From positions 10,328,422 through 10,392,421 of the forward strand of contig CM074185.1 in the NCBI GenBank assembly GCA_037179385.1: a stretch of DNA of 64,000 nt, read 5' to 3'. Made by a program: the position numbers and the translations under genes. The notes under the pieces are model-generated. The model was not told the origin of the DNA. It saw nothing but the letters and a program-made list of their open reading frames with translations, and searched no databases. The stretch comes from Holothuria scabra (lineage: Eukaryota; Echinodermata; Holothuroidea; Aspidochirotida; Holothuriidae). The stretch's first letter is position 1. The number at the start of each line of letters is the position of its first letter. Shown here piece by piece: positions 48,820-61,722 of this stretch.

Positions 48820-50065
48820 ATTGTATAGAAAGGATATTATATTGCGTGAAGAAACGTAATCTTCCACGTTTATAGCAACCAATTACATCCTATCTCTTAG
48901 AAGATTATAAATGAATGAATAGACCAAAATGTGGAGTTATTCAATAGCTTTAGAAAGGAGAACACAACAAAATTAAGAATTTCGCATCGCAAGATATTCA
49001 AAACAACACTATAAGCTAAGAGCCAAGAGAAAAAAGTATTTTTCTTTGCCTAATAGATTTCAAAATTTTGAGGAGCCCAAATTGTGGTCCCTGGCCTCGG
49101 TGGGGGTGATGAGTGGCGGGGTATCCCCTTACGTCTTGAAATTTTTTGCAATTTCAAAGGTCCTGAAATGAAATTTTGTGTACTTTAGCATATGAAAAGA
49201 CGGAATTTCCTAAAATGAAAATGAATGGAAATTGGACAATATTAGCAGTGAATGAAAGAAAGGGATTTTCGTTTTTGAGGGATTTAACGCTACTTTCGGC
49301 GCCATGATTTTCATTGGGTTGGTAAGGGAGAGTGGGAGTAGCGACACAACAGACATGCAGGGCAAAGTCAGCTAATTAACTACGGTACTCCACCCGAGGA
49401 GCTTCGGTTCGACGCGCAACGACTATGTCGGCTGGGCAACCGATTTAAATGGCAAGCATAATGCTAAGGGAGAGAAAAGCCAGAGTAACGCAGAAGACCT
49501 ACGTAAATCGAGCGGGATTGGAACCAATGCATATGTGAATCACAGTGGTGCGCGACAGCTGGAAGAGGCCACACTCTGTTACTCCACAACCCCTGACGGT
49601 CTTGGGTATGAAACCTCTAAGGTTAGATTTTTTTCCACATAGGCTTACCTCTATTAAGGGTGTCCCGTAACCAGCAGCTATCAAGTGACGTCGATGTATC
49701 TATGTGCATCTTTATCATTGATACATGAAAACTCGATTCAAATTTAAAAAGATGGAATTTTATGAACTTGTGAGGAAGCGTCCACGCTATGGTTAATTTG
49801 GTTTGACGGCAAGGCACACCTGACTTGTACGTATAACCACCTTTGTGATGCATGTTTTCGAAATTGGCGTATCAAAAATTTTGGGGGTAAAAAGAAAGTG
49901 GGTCCGGACTTGATAAACATCACCTGCAAAACCCTGTTTTCAATCGCAATATCAAATTTCAGTACTGTAGATAACTAATGAAACTTTCTAGATATTTCTT
50001 AAAGCAAATTAAAAGCCTTTTCCAACACTGTTTTTGATCTTACTTTTAATGAAATAAAACCTTAC
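48820..50065. other. CUB-splitting intron of locus 2
   Basis: About 1.25 kb, one tenth of the matching intron in locus 1. A weak tRNA-like B-box (GGTTCCAATCCCGC, minus strand near 49510) and an ORF at 49623-49853 are not supported as genes. Confidence 0.6.
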
Positions 50066-50262
50066 CGCCAAAGAGTCCCTCCCGCAGTTCTTGAAATCCT
50101 GTAGACTGAAGGCATGAAAGTAGAGTTCTATCACGGATCTCACTGGCGCAGTAATACTTGTTCTACACATGATATTATTGGGATAATTTCTTGGAAAGTT
50201 AGCCGAATTAATGAATCTTGGAAAAGTAGCTGCTCGCAGTAATGATTTACAACTGATATCCC
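50066..50262 (-). CDS. CUB domain, first half, exon of locus 2 (phase 1-0)
   Basis: A 197-bp open exon: DISCKSLLRA, FINSANFPRNYPNNIMCRTS (CUB hallmark NFPxxYPNNxxC), VIELYFHAFSLQDFKNCGRD and SLA. The acceptor is TTCTTTTGCAG and the donor TTGGCG/GTAAGG. Phase 1-0, joining the exon at 48644-48815. It is more diverged from locus 1 than locus 3 is, so locus 2 is the older branch. The CUB acidic/Asp site pattern is present. Confidence 0.82.
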
Positions 50263-50269
50263 CTGCAAA

Positions 50270-51090
50270 AGAATCAAGCAAAGAATAAAAGATCAACGGT
50301 TGAAAAAATAACGTAAATTCTGTGAAATATTGGATTTGCGTTAATAATATCCAATTTCGTATCGCAAATGATCCCCAAAATTGTTTGAATAATGAGTGTA
50401 TTTTGTTTCAATTTATAATTTTAATACTTCTTCGTTTCAGAAATTCCAGCATAAATTTTATAAAGTTGAAATTAACACATTTTTTCTGGATACTGAACAA
50501 ATTTAAAATTAAATCAATGGCAAATTTTGTCGTTTTTCTCATCGATTAAAAGATTTTTTGAACAGATTCACCATTATGGTAAACATACTTTGTAATAAAC
50601 TTGAAGTTTTGAGACGAGAAAATGGAGAGGACGTCGGGAGGTTTCCCGTGAAGGGTGACCTGACTGTTGATTTTGGTCATAAACACAGTTATCACGCAAA
50701 GAAAATTTGCTTCTGAGAGAGAGAGAGAGAGCTAAACTCTCAAATGTTGATTTTTCTTTACATTAAAATCAAAAGATCTAGAGCAGACCACATGTTATGT
50801 ACATAACACAGTATACACACTATCTGCACTATCTACACTACATAGGAAGAAGTACTCAAAAAAATGGACTGATTTTGGATAAGAGGGAAAGAACGTTTCC
50901 CCATGGACATTTTTTTTTTTATAACTGAAATCAACAATGAATTATTCTTAATACGTTTTAAACAAAAACGAAAGGTTGTCAATAATACTAGGCCAACATC
51001 TTTGTATATTTCTCCGCATCATCCGCAGATTGACAGGAAGTTCAAAAAAGGAAGGGGGTACTGTAGCTCATACTATACAGCAGTTACTGT
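50270..51090. other. No gene seen; probable intron of locus 2
   Basis: Contains a short (GA)n at about 50717-50732. ORFs at 50322-50549 and 50903-51145 show no recognisable features. Confidence 0.45.
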
Positions 51091-51446
51091 ACTGAGAGCG
51101 TTTTTATTACACATTTGGGTCTTGTATACTGAAGCAATAAACTGAGATTGTGTCTGGATGACGATGAGTTTAACACAGTTGTTGGAGGTGCTTAAGGGCC
51201 AACCTTTCACCCCAAACTACAGTTTATGGTCACGGTACCCGGGTACCAAAATTCTCAATTGGCTCAGCATTTTGATTGACAACTAATTTAAACAATGCAG
51301 AGTGCCAAAGCTTATATTACACAACATGAACGGTACTGAGAGTGTTTTGATTTTATAAATTGAGTTTTTCTATATTCACCCTGAAGCAATAAACTGAGAT
51401 TGTGTCTGGATGAGGATGAATTTCAGACAATTGTGGGAGGGGCTTC
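51090..51446. repeat. Diverged tandem repeat, 244-bp spacing
   Basis: Units 51090-51195 and 51334-51446 share tactgagag.gttttgat and gaagcaataaactgagattg followed by tgtctggatga.gatga. About 244 bp start to start. Non-coding. Confidence 0.75.
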
Positions 51447-51746
51447 AGTAAAAAGGTAAGGAGAATTGGAAATGTTTGGGGTGAGAGAACTGACTGCCTT
51501 TAAGTTAGTAGGTTAGGGAAATTAGAACTATCTGGGATGAGAAGATAAGTCATGTAATGAAGCTATCAGGAAGCAAGTTGTTCATCTTCAGTACAATAGA
51601 AACAAAATTATTGGTATGGAAATGAAACCGTGTACGTTTAAAGCACCACCAACTTTCGTTTTGTACCCTAAATGCATAATTCGTAAGCGTCATTTCACAT
51701 CAATGTAAGTATTTTAAAAACTTTGCAACTTTAACAAGGAACTTAC

Positions 51747-51988
51747 CGAAATTTCATTCACCAGAAAAAAAGACCAAGAAAGATAAAACAATCCGTAAAG
51801 ATTTCATACTTTGAATGTATGTCCTGAAATTGTACGAAATTGATGTCCTTGAATTTAGTATATTTAGAGAATTGGTTTTTTAAACATGAACAAACAGTTT
51901 CCAATAATGATGTTCCCTGTAAATTATTCTTTACGTTGTCACTTGCGCGAAATGCAATGCCTCTGATGTTCATAAACTCAATTTTGTC
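51747..51988 (-). other. Splice-bounded open stretch, unassigned
   Basis: Minus strand, acceptor AAACCTTTGCAG and donor TTTCG/GTAAGTTC, 242 bp, open for 78 codons (DKIEFMNIRGIAFRASDNV ... VQFQDIHSKYEIFTD) but with a TGA just before the donor. VQFQDIHSKYEIFTD weakly resembles the YWTD segment VDYDPRTQYIFYSD, and its length is near the 237-bp YWTD exons. Possibly a decayed YWTD exon; not proven. Confidence 0.28.
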
Positions 51989-51999
51989 CTGCAAAGGTT

Positions 52000-53890
52000 T
52001 AAATAAGCGGTTCATAGTAATAATAAAGTGGGGACGGTTAATCTCAAAACAACTACATACATATTAACAGATAGTCCACTAGAAACTTTTTTTGCTGTTG
52101 GCTGGTTTAGAAAAATCTTTTTAAATCTTAGACGGTAAGTTTATTTTTCTGGTGGCGCATTTCCAGTTTTCTCAAAATGCTGCACAAAAACCCAACACCC
52201 AAGGTCATTCACTTCCAAAAGTAACTTGAACATGGAATCTGTTTCAAAAGTGGCCTTTAACTTCCCTTTTTGCACATGTCTGCAAAGCGTTTAAGGAAAG
52301 GCTTAGGCAAACTATTTTCCATATTTGAATGATAAACTTCATTTAAGAATTTGGTTTTTATGTTAGCAAATTTTAACCGTAGTTAGCTTGTACTCAGTTA
52401 TATCATCTGATGGCAATTATGAACAACGAATTGATTCATCTTTTCATCAACCGCGTGTATATCGACCTTGAAATAATCAAATATGGAGTCAACCGATGAC
52501 GACATTAGTAAAAAAAAAACTTCCCTGCCATTTGTTTAGTGATAGTTGATAACACGGGATGAGGTAATTGGTGACGTTTTAAGAATTTCTCGTTTACATG
52601 AGTAGGTGATATGACATGGACACTTATAAGTTTACTTTGAGTTTAATATATGATGAAGTTGAAAGCCTATATTTTAAGAAACACACCTCTGGTTCCAATG
52701 CGAATTTTATTAGAATTAAAGAAAAAGGTGACCCCAACATTCCCCCTTTTTATGCAGCCGTATAGACATGGAACATCAGACAGGATACCTAATGTACCAT
52801 TTGAATGATCTTAATTATTGAATAATTGAACAGACAAAACTTCAGTCGTTCCAAATTTCTTCGCACAATCGGTCATGTATAAATCCTTGTTAATGAAGTC
52901 CAAGGAAGCAGGCCAATATGGGTCCTTAAAGGTAAATGCATATGGAATAATAAGGGTCCCATGGGAGAAGCCCACATTCATGGGGTGTTTTGGTAGGGGC
53001 TTGGGATTTCAAGTGAATCTCAAGCTTATTTCGGGAGAATCTACAGCCCTGCATGGGAACAACTTTTTCACCAAATCAAACTACTAACCATGTTGGTAAG
53101 ATGAACACATTTTCATTATGCTTCTTATTTTTCAAACTCAATTGACTTCACACATGAACTTGATGTCGAACAAAAGTTAGTTGAGAACAGGGGTGACGTG
53201 TCCTGCTGTCTTTCGAGGATTAACACCCACGAGCGTTCATGTTTTATGATCATACAGTATGCGTATACACAGCTTTTTTATTGGGTTTCAAGGTGTCGAA
53301 GATAACAAGTCTCTAACAATTTATTCGATTTTCAAATCACCATTACTTATGATCTTATCAGTAGATAATACGATATGACCAGGGATTATTGATGTCCTGA
53401 TGTGGCAAATTACTTACAAGTTGAAAACCCATTATGAAACGAATAAATCCCAAACAAGAAAAAAAAAAGAACTAAGCTATACAACGCATGATGTAAGCTT
53501 CCTGTTTGCATGCCTCGCTTCCAATACGTGGCATTCCATTTTCATAACCTTAAAACAGTTTAACTACGTTTCAAAACCAATCAGGAAGTAGTTAGTACGG
53601 AAATATAGAAACCCGATTAAAGATGATTATTCCAGTCTCAATCGTTGGAAACACTGACCGCTTTGCTTCAGAAATGTTTCCAATAATATACCAGTGTCGA
53701 TTTAAACTAACGTTTACATGCGAAAAGGTCTTTACTTTTTTCATCGCAAGTACGTTACAATATTTTTCAAACTTAAGTCATTTTGTCCGCTGACTTAAAA
53801 AAGGCAAATGTACAAAAGTTAATCCCGTTTAATTTTCAGAAATTTTCCTTTTTTGCGCACCCAGTGAAACCACAGTTTTTTCTTTACAGA
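52000..53890. other. No gene seen
   Basis: Boundary between minus-strand locus 2 and plus-strand locus 3. No first exon for either is identified. Confidence 0.45.
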
Positions 53891-54083
53891 TATATGCAGC
53901 ACAGGGGAAATTACAGCTACAACAGACTTAAGACCATTTTTCTCGCCAAACTTCCCCAACCAATATCCGAACAGTCTTGATTGCGTCACTACAATAACAT
54001 CACCAACAAATACAGTTATCGAGTTAGAATTTTTCTCCTTTCAGCTGGAAAAATCCACAGGCTGTTCGAAAGACTTTTTAAAA
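53890..54083 (+). CDS. CUB domain, first half, exon of locus 3 (phase 1-0)
   Basis: A 194-bp open exon on the plus strand: ICSTGEITA, DLRPFFSPNFPNQYPNSLDC, VIELEFFSFQLEKSTGCSKD, FLK. The same length as the locus 1 exon and very similar (SPNFPNQYPN; FFSFxLExSxGCxKDFLK). The acceptor is TTTTCTTTACAG and the donor AAAA/GTAAGTTA. The opposite strand to loci 1 and 2 indicates an inverted duplicate. The matching CUB second-half exon was not found downstream in the window. Confidence 0.83.
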
Positions 54084-54089
54084 GTAAGT

Positions 54090-54190
54090 TAAAAAATGTT
54101 ACATTGTGGGATGATAATGTTAGAGCTGATACAGTCTAATAAGACCCACGTTTTGATTATGAAGGCTCTGGAAAGTACCTACGGTCGACG
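54090..54190. other. Intron of locus 3
   Basis: Short unique sequence after the CUB donor. Confidence 0.4.
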
Positions 54191-54747
54191 TTGTTTCCTT
54201 TGAACTTCAAATGAAAGGGCAATTTGCCCTTTAAAACTGGTTAAACGTGATGTATACTACGCATATAGACACGGGTGATTTATTTATCATTACTGAATTT
54301 GACTTTTTGACCTTTGGCGCAAGCTCCTCACAGAGGTCATGTATCGACGTCACTACGTTGCGCGTTTCTCTATTTTTTCATCCAGGAGTAAATTGTGCAA
54401 CAATTGTTGCCAAGGTTCTATCGTGCGCGCGTATCGGTAACACACCTACTGCGTATGATCAGTAACATCCTGTAAGCCAAATTAAAACACGCTGACGTCA
54501 TTATTTTCAATTCTGGAACGCGTTTCTAGCATATCAAATTTGGCATGAGGTTTTTGTGTAGCTAAAATCCCCAAAGGAGCTTGATAGAATTAAGTCCCGC
54601 GTTTACTAGCGATGAGATCAGCAACTCCGCGGATTGCCCTCTTGCTTTCTTTGCACTTCAAAAGAAAGGGCAACTTGGTCTTTGAAACTGGTTAAAAGTG
54701 ATGTATTCTATGCATATAGAAACAAGGGTGAATTGTGATCATTACTG
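54191..54747. repeat. Pair of diverged direct repeats (about 105 bp)
   Basis: 54191-54295 and 54642-54747 share tt.ctttga.cttcaaatgaaag, then actggttaaa.gtgatgtat and gcatatag. Spaced about 450 bp; non-coding. Confidence 0.75.
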
Positions 54748-55334
54748 TGGCTCATACATTCGGATGTAACAAAACAGTACATGTCCAACTATTCAACAAT
54801 GGGTCCTTTTGTTGAATTTCAAAATTACTATTTATTCGGCTGTTAGATTTTGATCAATTCTCCCATCCTTTTGCAAGTTTCGGAAGGTGGGCGGGCACAA
54901 CATAATCAAGCAGATTTAACTATTTGTTAACAACCGTCTAATCATCGAAACGGTAGCTGTTTTAATGACATAACACTCTATACAACATCATGTCTCGATG
55001 CAACCTGCTTCAGCAATAATTAGATGATCTTAAATAAAAATGACATAGTTTACACTTATTTAGTTTATGAATTTCCATTACTAGTCCCTTTCGATACCCC
55101 CCAGAGCCCTCGTAGTTCGCAGCGCAAACTTTGCAACCTAAGAGAGACTATTGAACGCATGCATTAAAAAAAGAAACGCTTTACGTCTCATATAATTTTA
55201 ATGGTACTGCCTTCTCTGTCTGGAGATTTAAGACACCAGTTGAGATTACCTGACGGGTTAAGACGGTCTGGGCACAGATCATAACAACAGAAATCTTCAT
55301 ATGCAAGATGGATCGCTCCTCAAGGTCTCTTGAG

Positions 55335-55460
55335 CAGTGCTGTAGTGCTCGAGACCGGTTTTCTCTGGTCTCGTTCTCGGTTTCCTCACCCTGTGGTCTC
55401 GGTCTTGGTCTCGGACCTTGCGGTCTCGGAAATTGTCCTGGTCTGGCTTAGAGACCGGCG
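55335..55460. repeat. GGTCTCGG-rich low-complexity repeat
   Basis: Many GGTCTCGG/GGTCTTGG octamers, related in composition to 31165-31285. Confidence 0.75.
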
Positions 55461-58400
55461 AAAAATGTTTTGTTCTTATTTTTATTTAAATAGGATAAAT
55501 GATGTGTAAAAATTGAAAAATGAAGTGTTTCGTACATTTTAAGACGTATAGATAACTTCACTTATGTATGTATCCATTTCTTACCTGAGTGCACTTGGGA
55601 GGGACATTGGGCCATGCCACCCAACCCCCTTCCTCACAGAAGGTAGCATATGTGGTACCAGATTGCATGTAAGGACACCAACTTCTACAAAAAAATCAAA
55701 GGGGAAGGGACCATCCCTTTTCGATCGTCTGAGAAGTAGTAACTTTTCAATATTTTCTTCCCTCTCCACACCAACTGATGGTGGCGCTCAGCTTAGATAA
55801 TAATGTATTTATTGTAGAATTAATATTTTCGTGCAGAAAAGAAAAATCTGACATCATCCCGTGCCCTTAAGACCATCACTGGTGCTCTTTTATTTTGTCT
55901 CCTAAACGTTACAAGTTTAAAAAAACTACGTATACAGTTAAAGTAATGGGATAAAAGAAATATTCATGCAGGATTTGTTTAAAGATGACTTTAGAAGCCA
56001 CAGAAAAAATACATCATATTATAACTTTTTTCTTAAAGTTTTAACTAAAAACAAACATCAAAATTAAAACAACAACCACCCTTGACTCCATACTTGCTAC
56101 ACAAAAGGGTAAAGATACAAGTGAAGTAAACCAATGTTATTACCCATACTTGCTCTCAAAGCAAATATACAAATGTTACGTCTTTAATAGTTTTGATGTT
56201 ACTTCACAGTTGACAATACATTCCTGGGTTCACATAAAATGTATCAAGCTGATTGCATTTTTTCTAAAACAAGAGATAGAACGACAGATTAGGTCTCTAA
56301 TATTGCTACGCGGCACTGAAATGACCAACAAGATATATCCAGATGTCAACGTCATGAAATGAGCATGAGGGAACGTTTTTCAACAAGTTGCTTTCTACGC
56401 ATAAAATTTTAATAGCATTAAACTGAATATCAAGATGATAATCTTTTTTGGACGATTTCGGTTTCTTCAAAAGTGCCTCATTTCTACATGTAGACATCTG
56501 TCTATTTTTGAAAATATATCATCATAGTAAAAAAGTAATAACCGAACTTTTCTTTTCAGTAGATTGTATAGTTCATCAGAAGATTTTCCTTGCTCATATT
56601 AGTTTTTTTTTTTTACAAATAACTGCTTGGTACCACAACACTTCCATCTAAGATTAATTAAAGTTTTCCTTTTTCTATAAAAGTTTATCTATCATTACAA
56701 AATGCTATCTATCATTGGAAAATGCGGAAATGAAACCATTAAAGCTAACATTGTAACATTTATAGCTGTAACCAAAAGTAAAACGTTCATTATTTTGAAA
56801 TACTAAATGGCGTCTGATCATAATACATTACAATTAATGGAACCTTGCTATTGCAAAGTTTAGTACATCGATGTAGATGAAGTTTAATAAAACAAGTTGG
56901 TTCCGAACGGAATATTAATTTCAAAATCTGTCAGTTCTGTAGTTTTATGGCTTACTTTTAAAATAATTACGTTGGCCTCAGACCAACATCTACGAACAGA
57001 TTCAACATAGACATTGAAGAAGTGACCGTTTCTTGGGGTGTTCCTAAGTATAAGTAAAAGCTTCCCTGTTAATGATGTTAACGAATATTGGGGTTTTGCT
57101 TCTTTGAATTATAGCCTAAGGCCAGCAGGGTAGGAATCGTGGTTCGTGATGTGCATTTTGATCGGCCAGAGAAAAAGAAACACCGAAAAAATAATATGAG
57201 AGAGTAAATATACGGTATGGCTTATTGTCATTCTGTTCAAGGTAAAAATTATTAATACAATAATAAAGAAGATGCATTGTAATTTTGCCCTTGTCACTAA
57301 TTACAGCTGTACAGTTTTGAGCAAATAACAATTTTACATGTATTTTTTAGGTAAATAAATAGAGAGTACTACTAATTACAATACAGAACATGATTTTCTA
57401 CTGTTTGAAAGTACAGAAGATGGTGATAAATTTACGTGGGTCAATTCGTTTTCTAATTTTTGAAGAGCACATACTGTAAACCTTAGAATCCTTAACAAAA
57501 TTTGTAGCGTACATATAAACATTTTGACATGCACGAAAATTTTAAACACGGAAACGTGCCTGTTTGTTTTTCTGTTTACAGCAAAAATTAAAATGTTCAT
57601 ATACAATGTTGGAAAATTATAAGGATGTTAAACCCTGTTATTGTAACCAAAATAGCACGGTCTGGCTGTTTATTCTTAACAATAAGGAAAGTACACAATA
57701 GATCCAAATTATGTGATTGGAACAGAGATCTGTTATTTGGAAGGAGATGGAAGAGATGAAGATAAGCTGTATAATTGCTGCAAAGGTTTTTTCCTTCCTT
57801 TACTCGCGGCACCGCTTCAATGTCATTCTTGGAGCACCATCTCATTCAAGACAACTAATGCTTAGGCAAGTGGCTTATCCTCAACAATACTTTGATAAGT
57901 AGGTCGGTACCGCCAGCAGTTTAAGGACAGATGCGATCAATCTCGAAAAACGTCTCCTACCTTCCAAAGACCGAATTTAAATTTTATTTACCTGTCGACT
58001 GGCAATGCTGGAGCAGTGCATAAAAAACCTGCCTGACAGGTACAGAAAAATAACCAAAGTACAAAATTAAATTAAACCACTTGAAAAGGAAGTTTGAGTA
58101 CGGAACAGTCCATCCCCACGGTAAGGCTATTCTTCAGAGACTGACAATATCTTACACACAGACCAAAACAGCTAGAAAAAGCATACAAGGCATGACTGAT
58201 AAAGCAAAATAATCAGTAATTCTATCTCACCGTTTCATGTTCAAATATTTTTTTATAAAACAACCAAAGTCTCTTTATGTCTTCGCAATGGAATATGAAC
58301 TCAATTAGGTAATGACTTAATGCAGAGAACACACCGTCTAAAGTCAACCGACCTACAACCATCATCAAAAATGAATATAATTTGTAGTGCAGCAAAGTTA

Positions 58401-58781
58401 AAATAGGCCGAAGATTGCATCCATTGAACTTTTCAACATGTGATTATTGCTTTCTTCATGAGAAAATTCCCCACTGAAATGAAAATGGAGAGGAATAGTA
58501 AAAAGTCCATTGACTCTTATTCGTTGTACCCTGTACATGTCTGAATCATCCTGTTCTTTCCCATTATTTTTTCCTAAAAACTACTAATTTATCTAATAGT
58601 GAAAGGCACAACGGAAAGGAAAAAGTTGTGGGTGGAGGAAGTGGTGTGCCTTACTCAATTGACCTTTCAAAACCAAAGTTAAAGGCAAAATGTAGTTAAC
58701 CAAGTTAGTTAACCATGTTGTTGGCACAGTCCCCAATGTAACGTTTAGAACCCAAAGTGTACAATATTGGTTGTATGCCGG

Positions 58782-58807
58782 TTAGGTGGAGTTTTACGGG
58801 CCAAGTT
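58782..58807 (+). repeat. Dispersed repeat fragment, inverted partner at 63851
   Basis: AGGTGGAGTTTTACGGGCC here recurs in reverse complement at 63851-63875 with about one or two mismatches. Confidence 0.5.
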
Positions 58808-61722
58808 CTGACCAATTGGTTCAAGTCGAGCCTACCACGGACTTTTTTCCAGTTATGGCTCACTGACTTGTTTTGTATTTGGGACCAGTGGCATGGCCAC
58901 GGGGTGGGCCTGGGGGGTTAGAACCCCCCCCCCCCCCATAACGGAACCTTGCAATAAAAAACCCACCTAAAACAGCGTTTTTCTCCCTATCCTTAAACTT
59001 TTCCCTCATTACGTGCCCCCAAACTCCCCCTTGACACCAACACCCCATAACACAAGCCTGGCCACCCGCCTGTTTGGGACTAATGAGTTGCATTATTTGA
59101 GTTGAAAGTTCAAGTTTTTATCTTTGAAATACTATATTCTTCAAATTTGAAAAGCAATACCTTGATGCTTATTGACAAGAGCGCCAACGTATAGAAATCG
59201 TTTTCAGGAAAAATTCAATGCGTATCTAGGGAGATGTAAAAATGTGGAGATATATGTGAATTGCTGTCATTCAAATTTAGGGAAAATGAGTGGAAAAGTT
59301 TACTTTGTGCCCCAAATTTAATTCAATTCACACCTAAATCCATCATACATTGTACTATTTGATAGAAAAATTGGTTCTTTTATATGCCACCTTTAACGCT
59401 TTGATTAGAAGTTTGTCATTCAATATTATGGCGAGGTGATGGGGGAAAGCTGTTGTGTTCACTGAAACGAACTCTTAATTAAATTACCAAAAGATTCAAT
59501 ATCGCCAAACTTGCACTTCAGGTGTGTGATTCGGAAACTCTGAATGTTATGCTTGTTTTCAGGTTTAATGAGATAGTTAATGAGTACTGCATGTTCGTAT
59601 TGGACATTTATTTCCGCCTGTTACCAACTTGACCCTGCAAGTTTGGAAAGAAACTAAAAAATTTATGTGTCGTGCCGAGGGTGGCAATTGCAACATCTCT
59701 TTATTTTTACAAGTAAGTCTCTGACTTGCCAGAGCACCAGTTTAGGGATTCCACAGTATTTACGTATTTAGAACAGGAATGGCACTGGGACTGTGGGCCT
59801 ACTTCGCAAGGCAATCTGGCAACTAGATAGTGAGATCATATCCTGTGCCATGATGGAATGAAGTTTTGATATTATGGGAACCAGTAGTGGCACCAGGGTT
59901 TTAAACGTGGGGGCAAATGGCGGGAGCAAAAAACTGCACGGTGCAAATATTTTCCGGCAAAGTTTTAAATCGAACGCGAAGCGTTTATCTTTGCGGTTGG
60001 GGCTAGTGACTTACTGTAATGATTTCAAAGGATTTCGATGTAATTATCTATCCTGTAAGGTGATGATACGATAATTTCAAACAAGACAGAGTCTACTACT
60101 TACAAGCAAATAACTGGAAATGTGTTGGACATTTCATGTTTGACAGTTTAAGAATAGTTCAACCTGTATGAGGAATATTTGTGAATCCCTCTGCCTAGAA
60201 AATCCCGCCAGGTCACTGTTATTTTAGTGTTATATTAGTGCTAAGTCTGTGGGAAACAGAAGTTTGAAAGGGTTTTGGGGCAGACAAATGCCCCCTCGGC
60301 CCAAACTAGGGACTTAACAAAAGTTTACACATCATGACGTTTTTGAGGGAAAATTGATGTTAACCGCATCCTCTTTCTATTCACCATTTGGGATGTCTTT
60401 CAGTTGACCATTAACCGTACTGCCACAACTTTAGGTGACTGTTTCCAAGGGCACCGACACGCTTTTCATGCTGGGTGTGTTTAGAGTAGGTCTACTGGGA
60501 AATAAAGAATTAGGATCAGTCGTTTTTTAACGTGCGACCTTGGAAATTACTGATGCCAGGTGTCTTAGATGCAAAATGGGGCTATGTTTGGCAAACTAAA
60601 ACAGTGAGACATTCTTTGCAACACAGCAGTAACATTAGCCTTTGCGAGAATAAGCCAGAAGGCTTGTTGTAATAGAGGCTGATAATCGTATAGTGTAGAT
60701 ACGGACAAACAAATATTCCTGACTCATTGATTGAGTGGAAGATATGCTTTTCCATACTGCAGCTGCACACGTTTCCATATGAAACCCCAAAGTCCCAACT
60801 CATAAGGAGATGAACTTACAATTGTTGGCGACGAGATAATGACGTGCTTTCTATATTTATACTACCAATTAAACAAAATGAAAAAATGAAAATTATTGGG
60901 AAAATCATGTATCCGTACATGCAGTTATATCATATGCAGCATTTAACATTCATTGAAGTCCTTTTTTACTTTTTGTTGTATCTTCTCAACTCAATTCGTA
61001 AAAGTGTATTCTTCAGGACTTTTTTCGGGCGCGGACCATAGCCAGAGTTAATTGATTCCAAGGTGAGGGGTTTCCATCTCTCCTTCTGAGAGCTATTCAG
61101 TAAGCAAGGGCATCTATACAAAAATTGCAATACTTATTGCTTTATAGCTACAGAACTTCTAATCCTTAGGTAATACATTTCACTATCTGTAACAGTCAGA
61201 TCCTCCTTCATGTTTTGGGATCTCACACGTTGCCGAATTCATATTGAGGACACTAAGCACAAATTATTGAGAGACCAGACTTTGCTTTTCGTTGTGGTTA
61301 CAATGGTGCCAGTTCCCAATGGAAAATACTTCAACACATCCGAACAGGGGCGTAGCTACTGATGCACTCCATTTGTGACTTTGTGACCTAGTGAGGAAAC
61401 TTGTCCCCTAGGAATGCATAACTTTAAAGAGAACGTAATAAAAATCCTTTCCTTACAGTTCACTCAATGAAAATTTCTTTATCGAAATTGGAATTATGTA
61501 GAAGGTATGTAATAAGTCCTCAACAGTTTATTCAGATTGTGAAAACCCTCTCTCCAAACCAGGGGTACTAACACTACATGGGGTACCGCATGTGGTACCG
61601 AGACTAATTCTAAGACAATTTTACGTATGAGGTGTTATCTCTGTATTGTCAACTGATTTAGCTCAGAAACTGACAAAGGTTGAGAAATTTAAAAAATGTA
61701 CCTCTTCTCCACTAAATTTTAG

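Larger units (their letters stand above)
54750..61720. other. Long stretch without a supported gene; likely intron of locus 3
   Basis: Lies between the plus-strand CUB and YWTD exons. It holds GGTCTCGG-rich repeats (55335-55460), a poly-C run (58924-58937) and a dispersed repeat piece at 58782-58807. The CUB second-half exon expected here was not found by eye. Small ORFs have no recognisable domain. Confidence 0.5.

Noticed and set aside
49500..49600. Minus-strand tRNA-like A/B-box pair
   Set aside because: Only the B-box GGTTCCAATCCCGC is convincing; no cloverleaf.
49623..49853. Minus ORF ending at a GTAAGC donor, between the CUB halves of locus 2
   Set aside because: Its exit phase (1) does not fit the phase-0 CUB intron and no domain is recognised.
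55581..55769. Minus ORF ending at CTCAG/GTAAGAAAT
   Set aside because: A good donor only; no acceptor or known domain, and it looks like a dispersed repeat.
58860..59093. Gly-rich minus ORF
   Set aside because: Caused by the poly-C/G run and low complexity.
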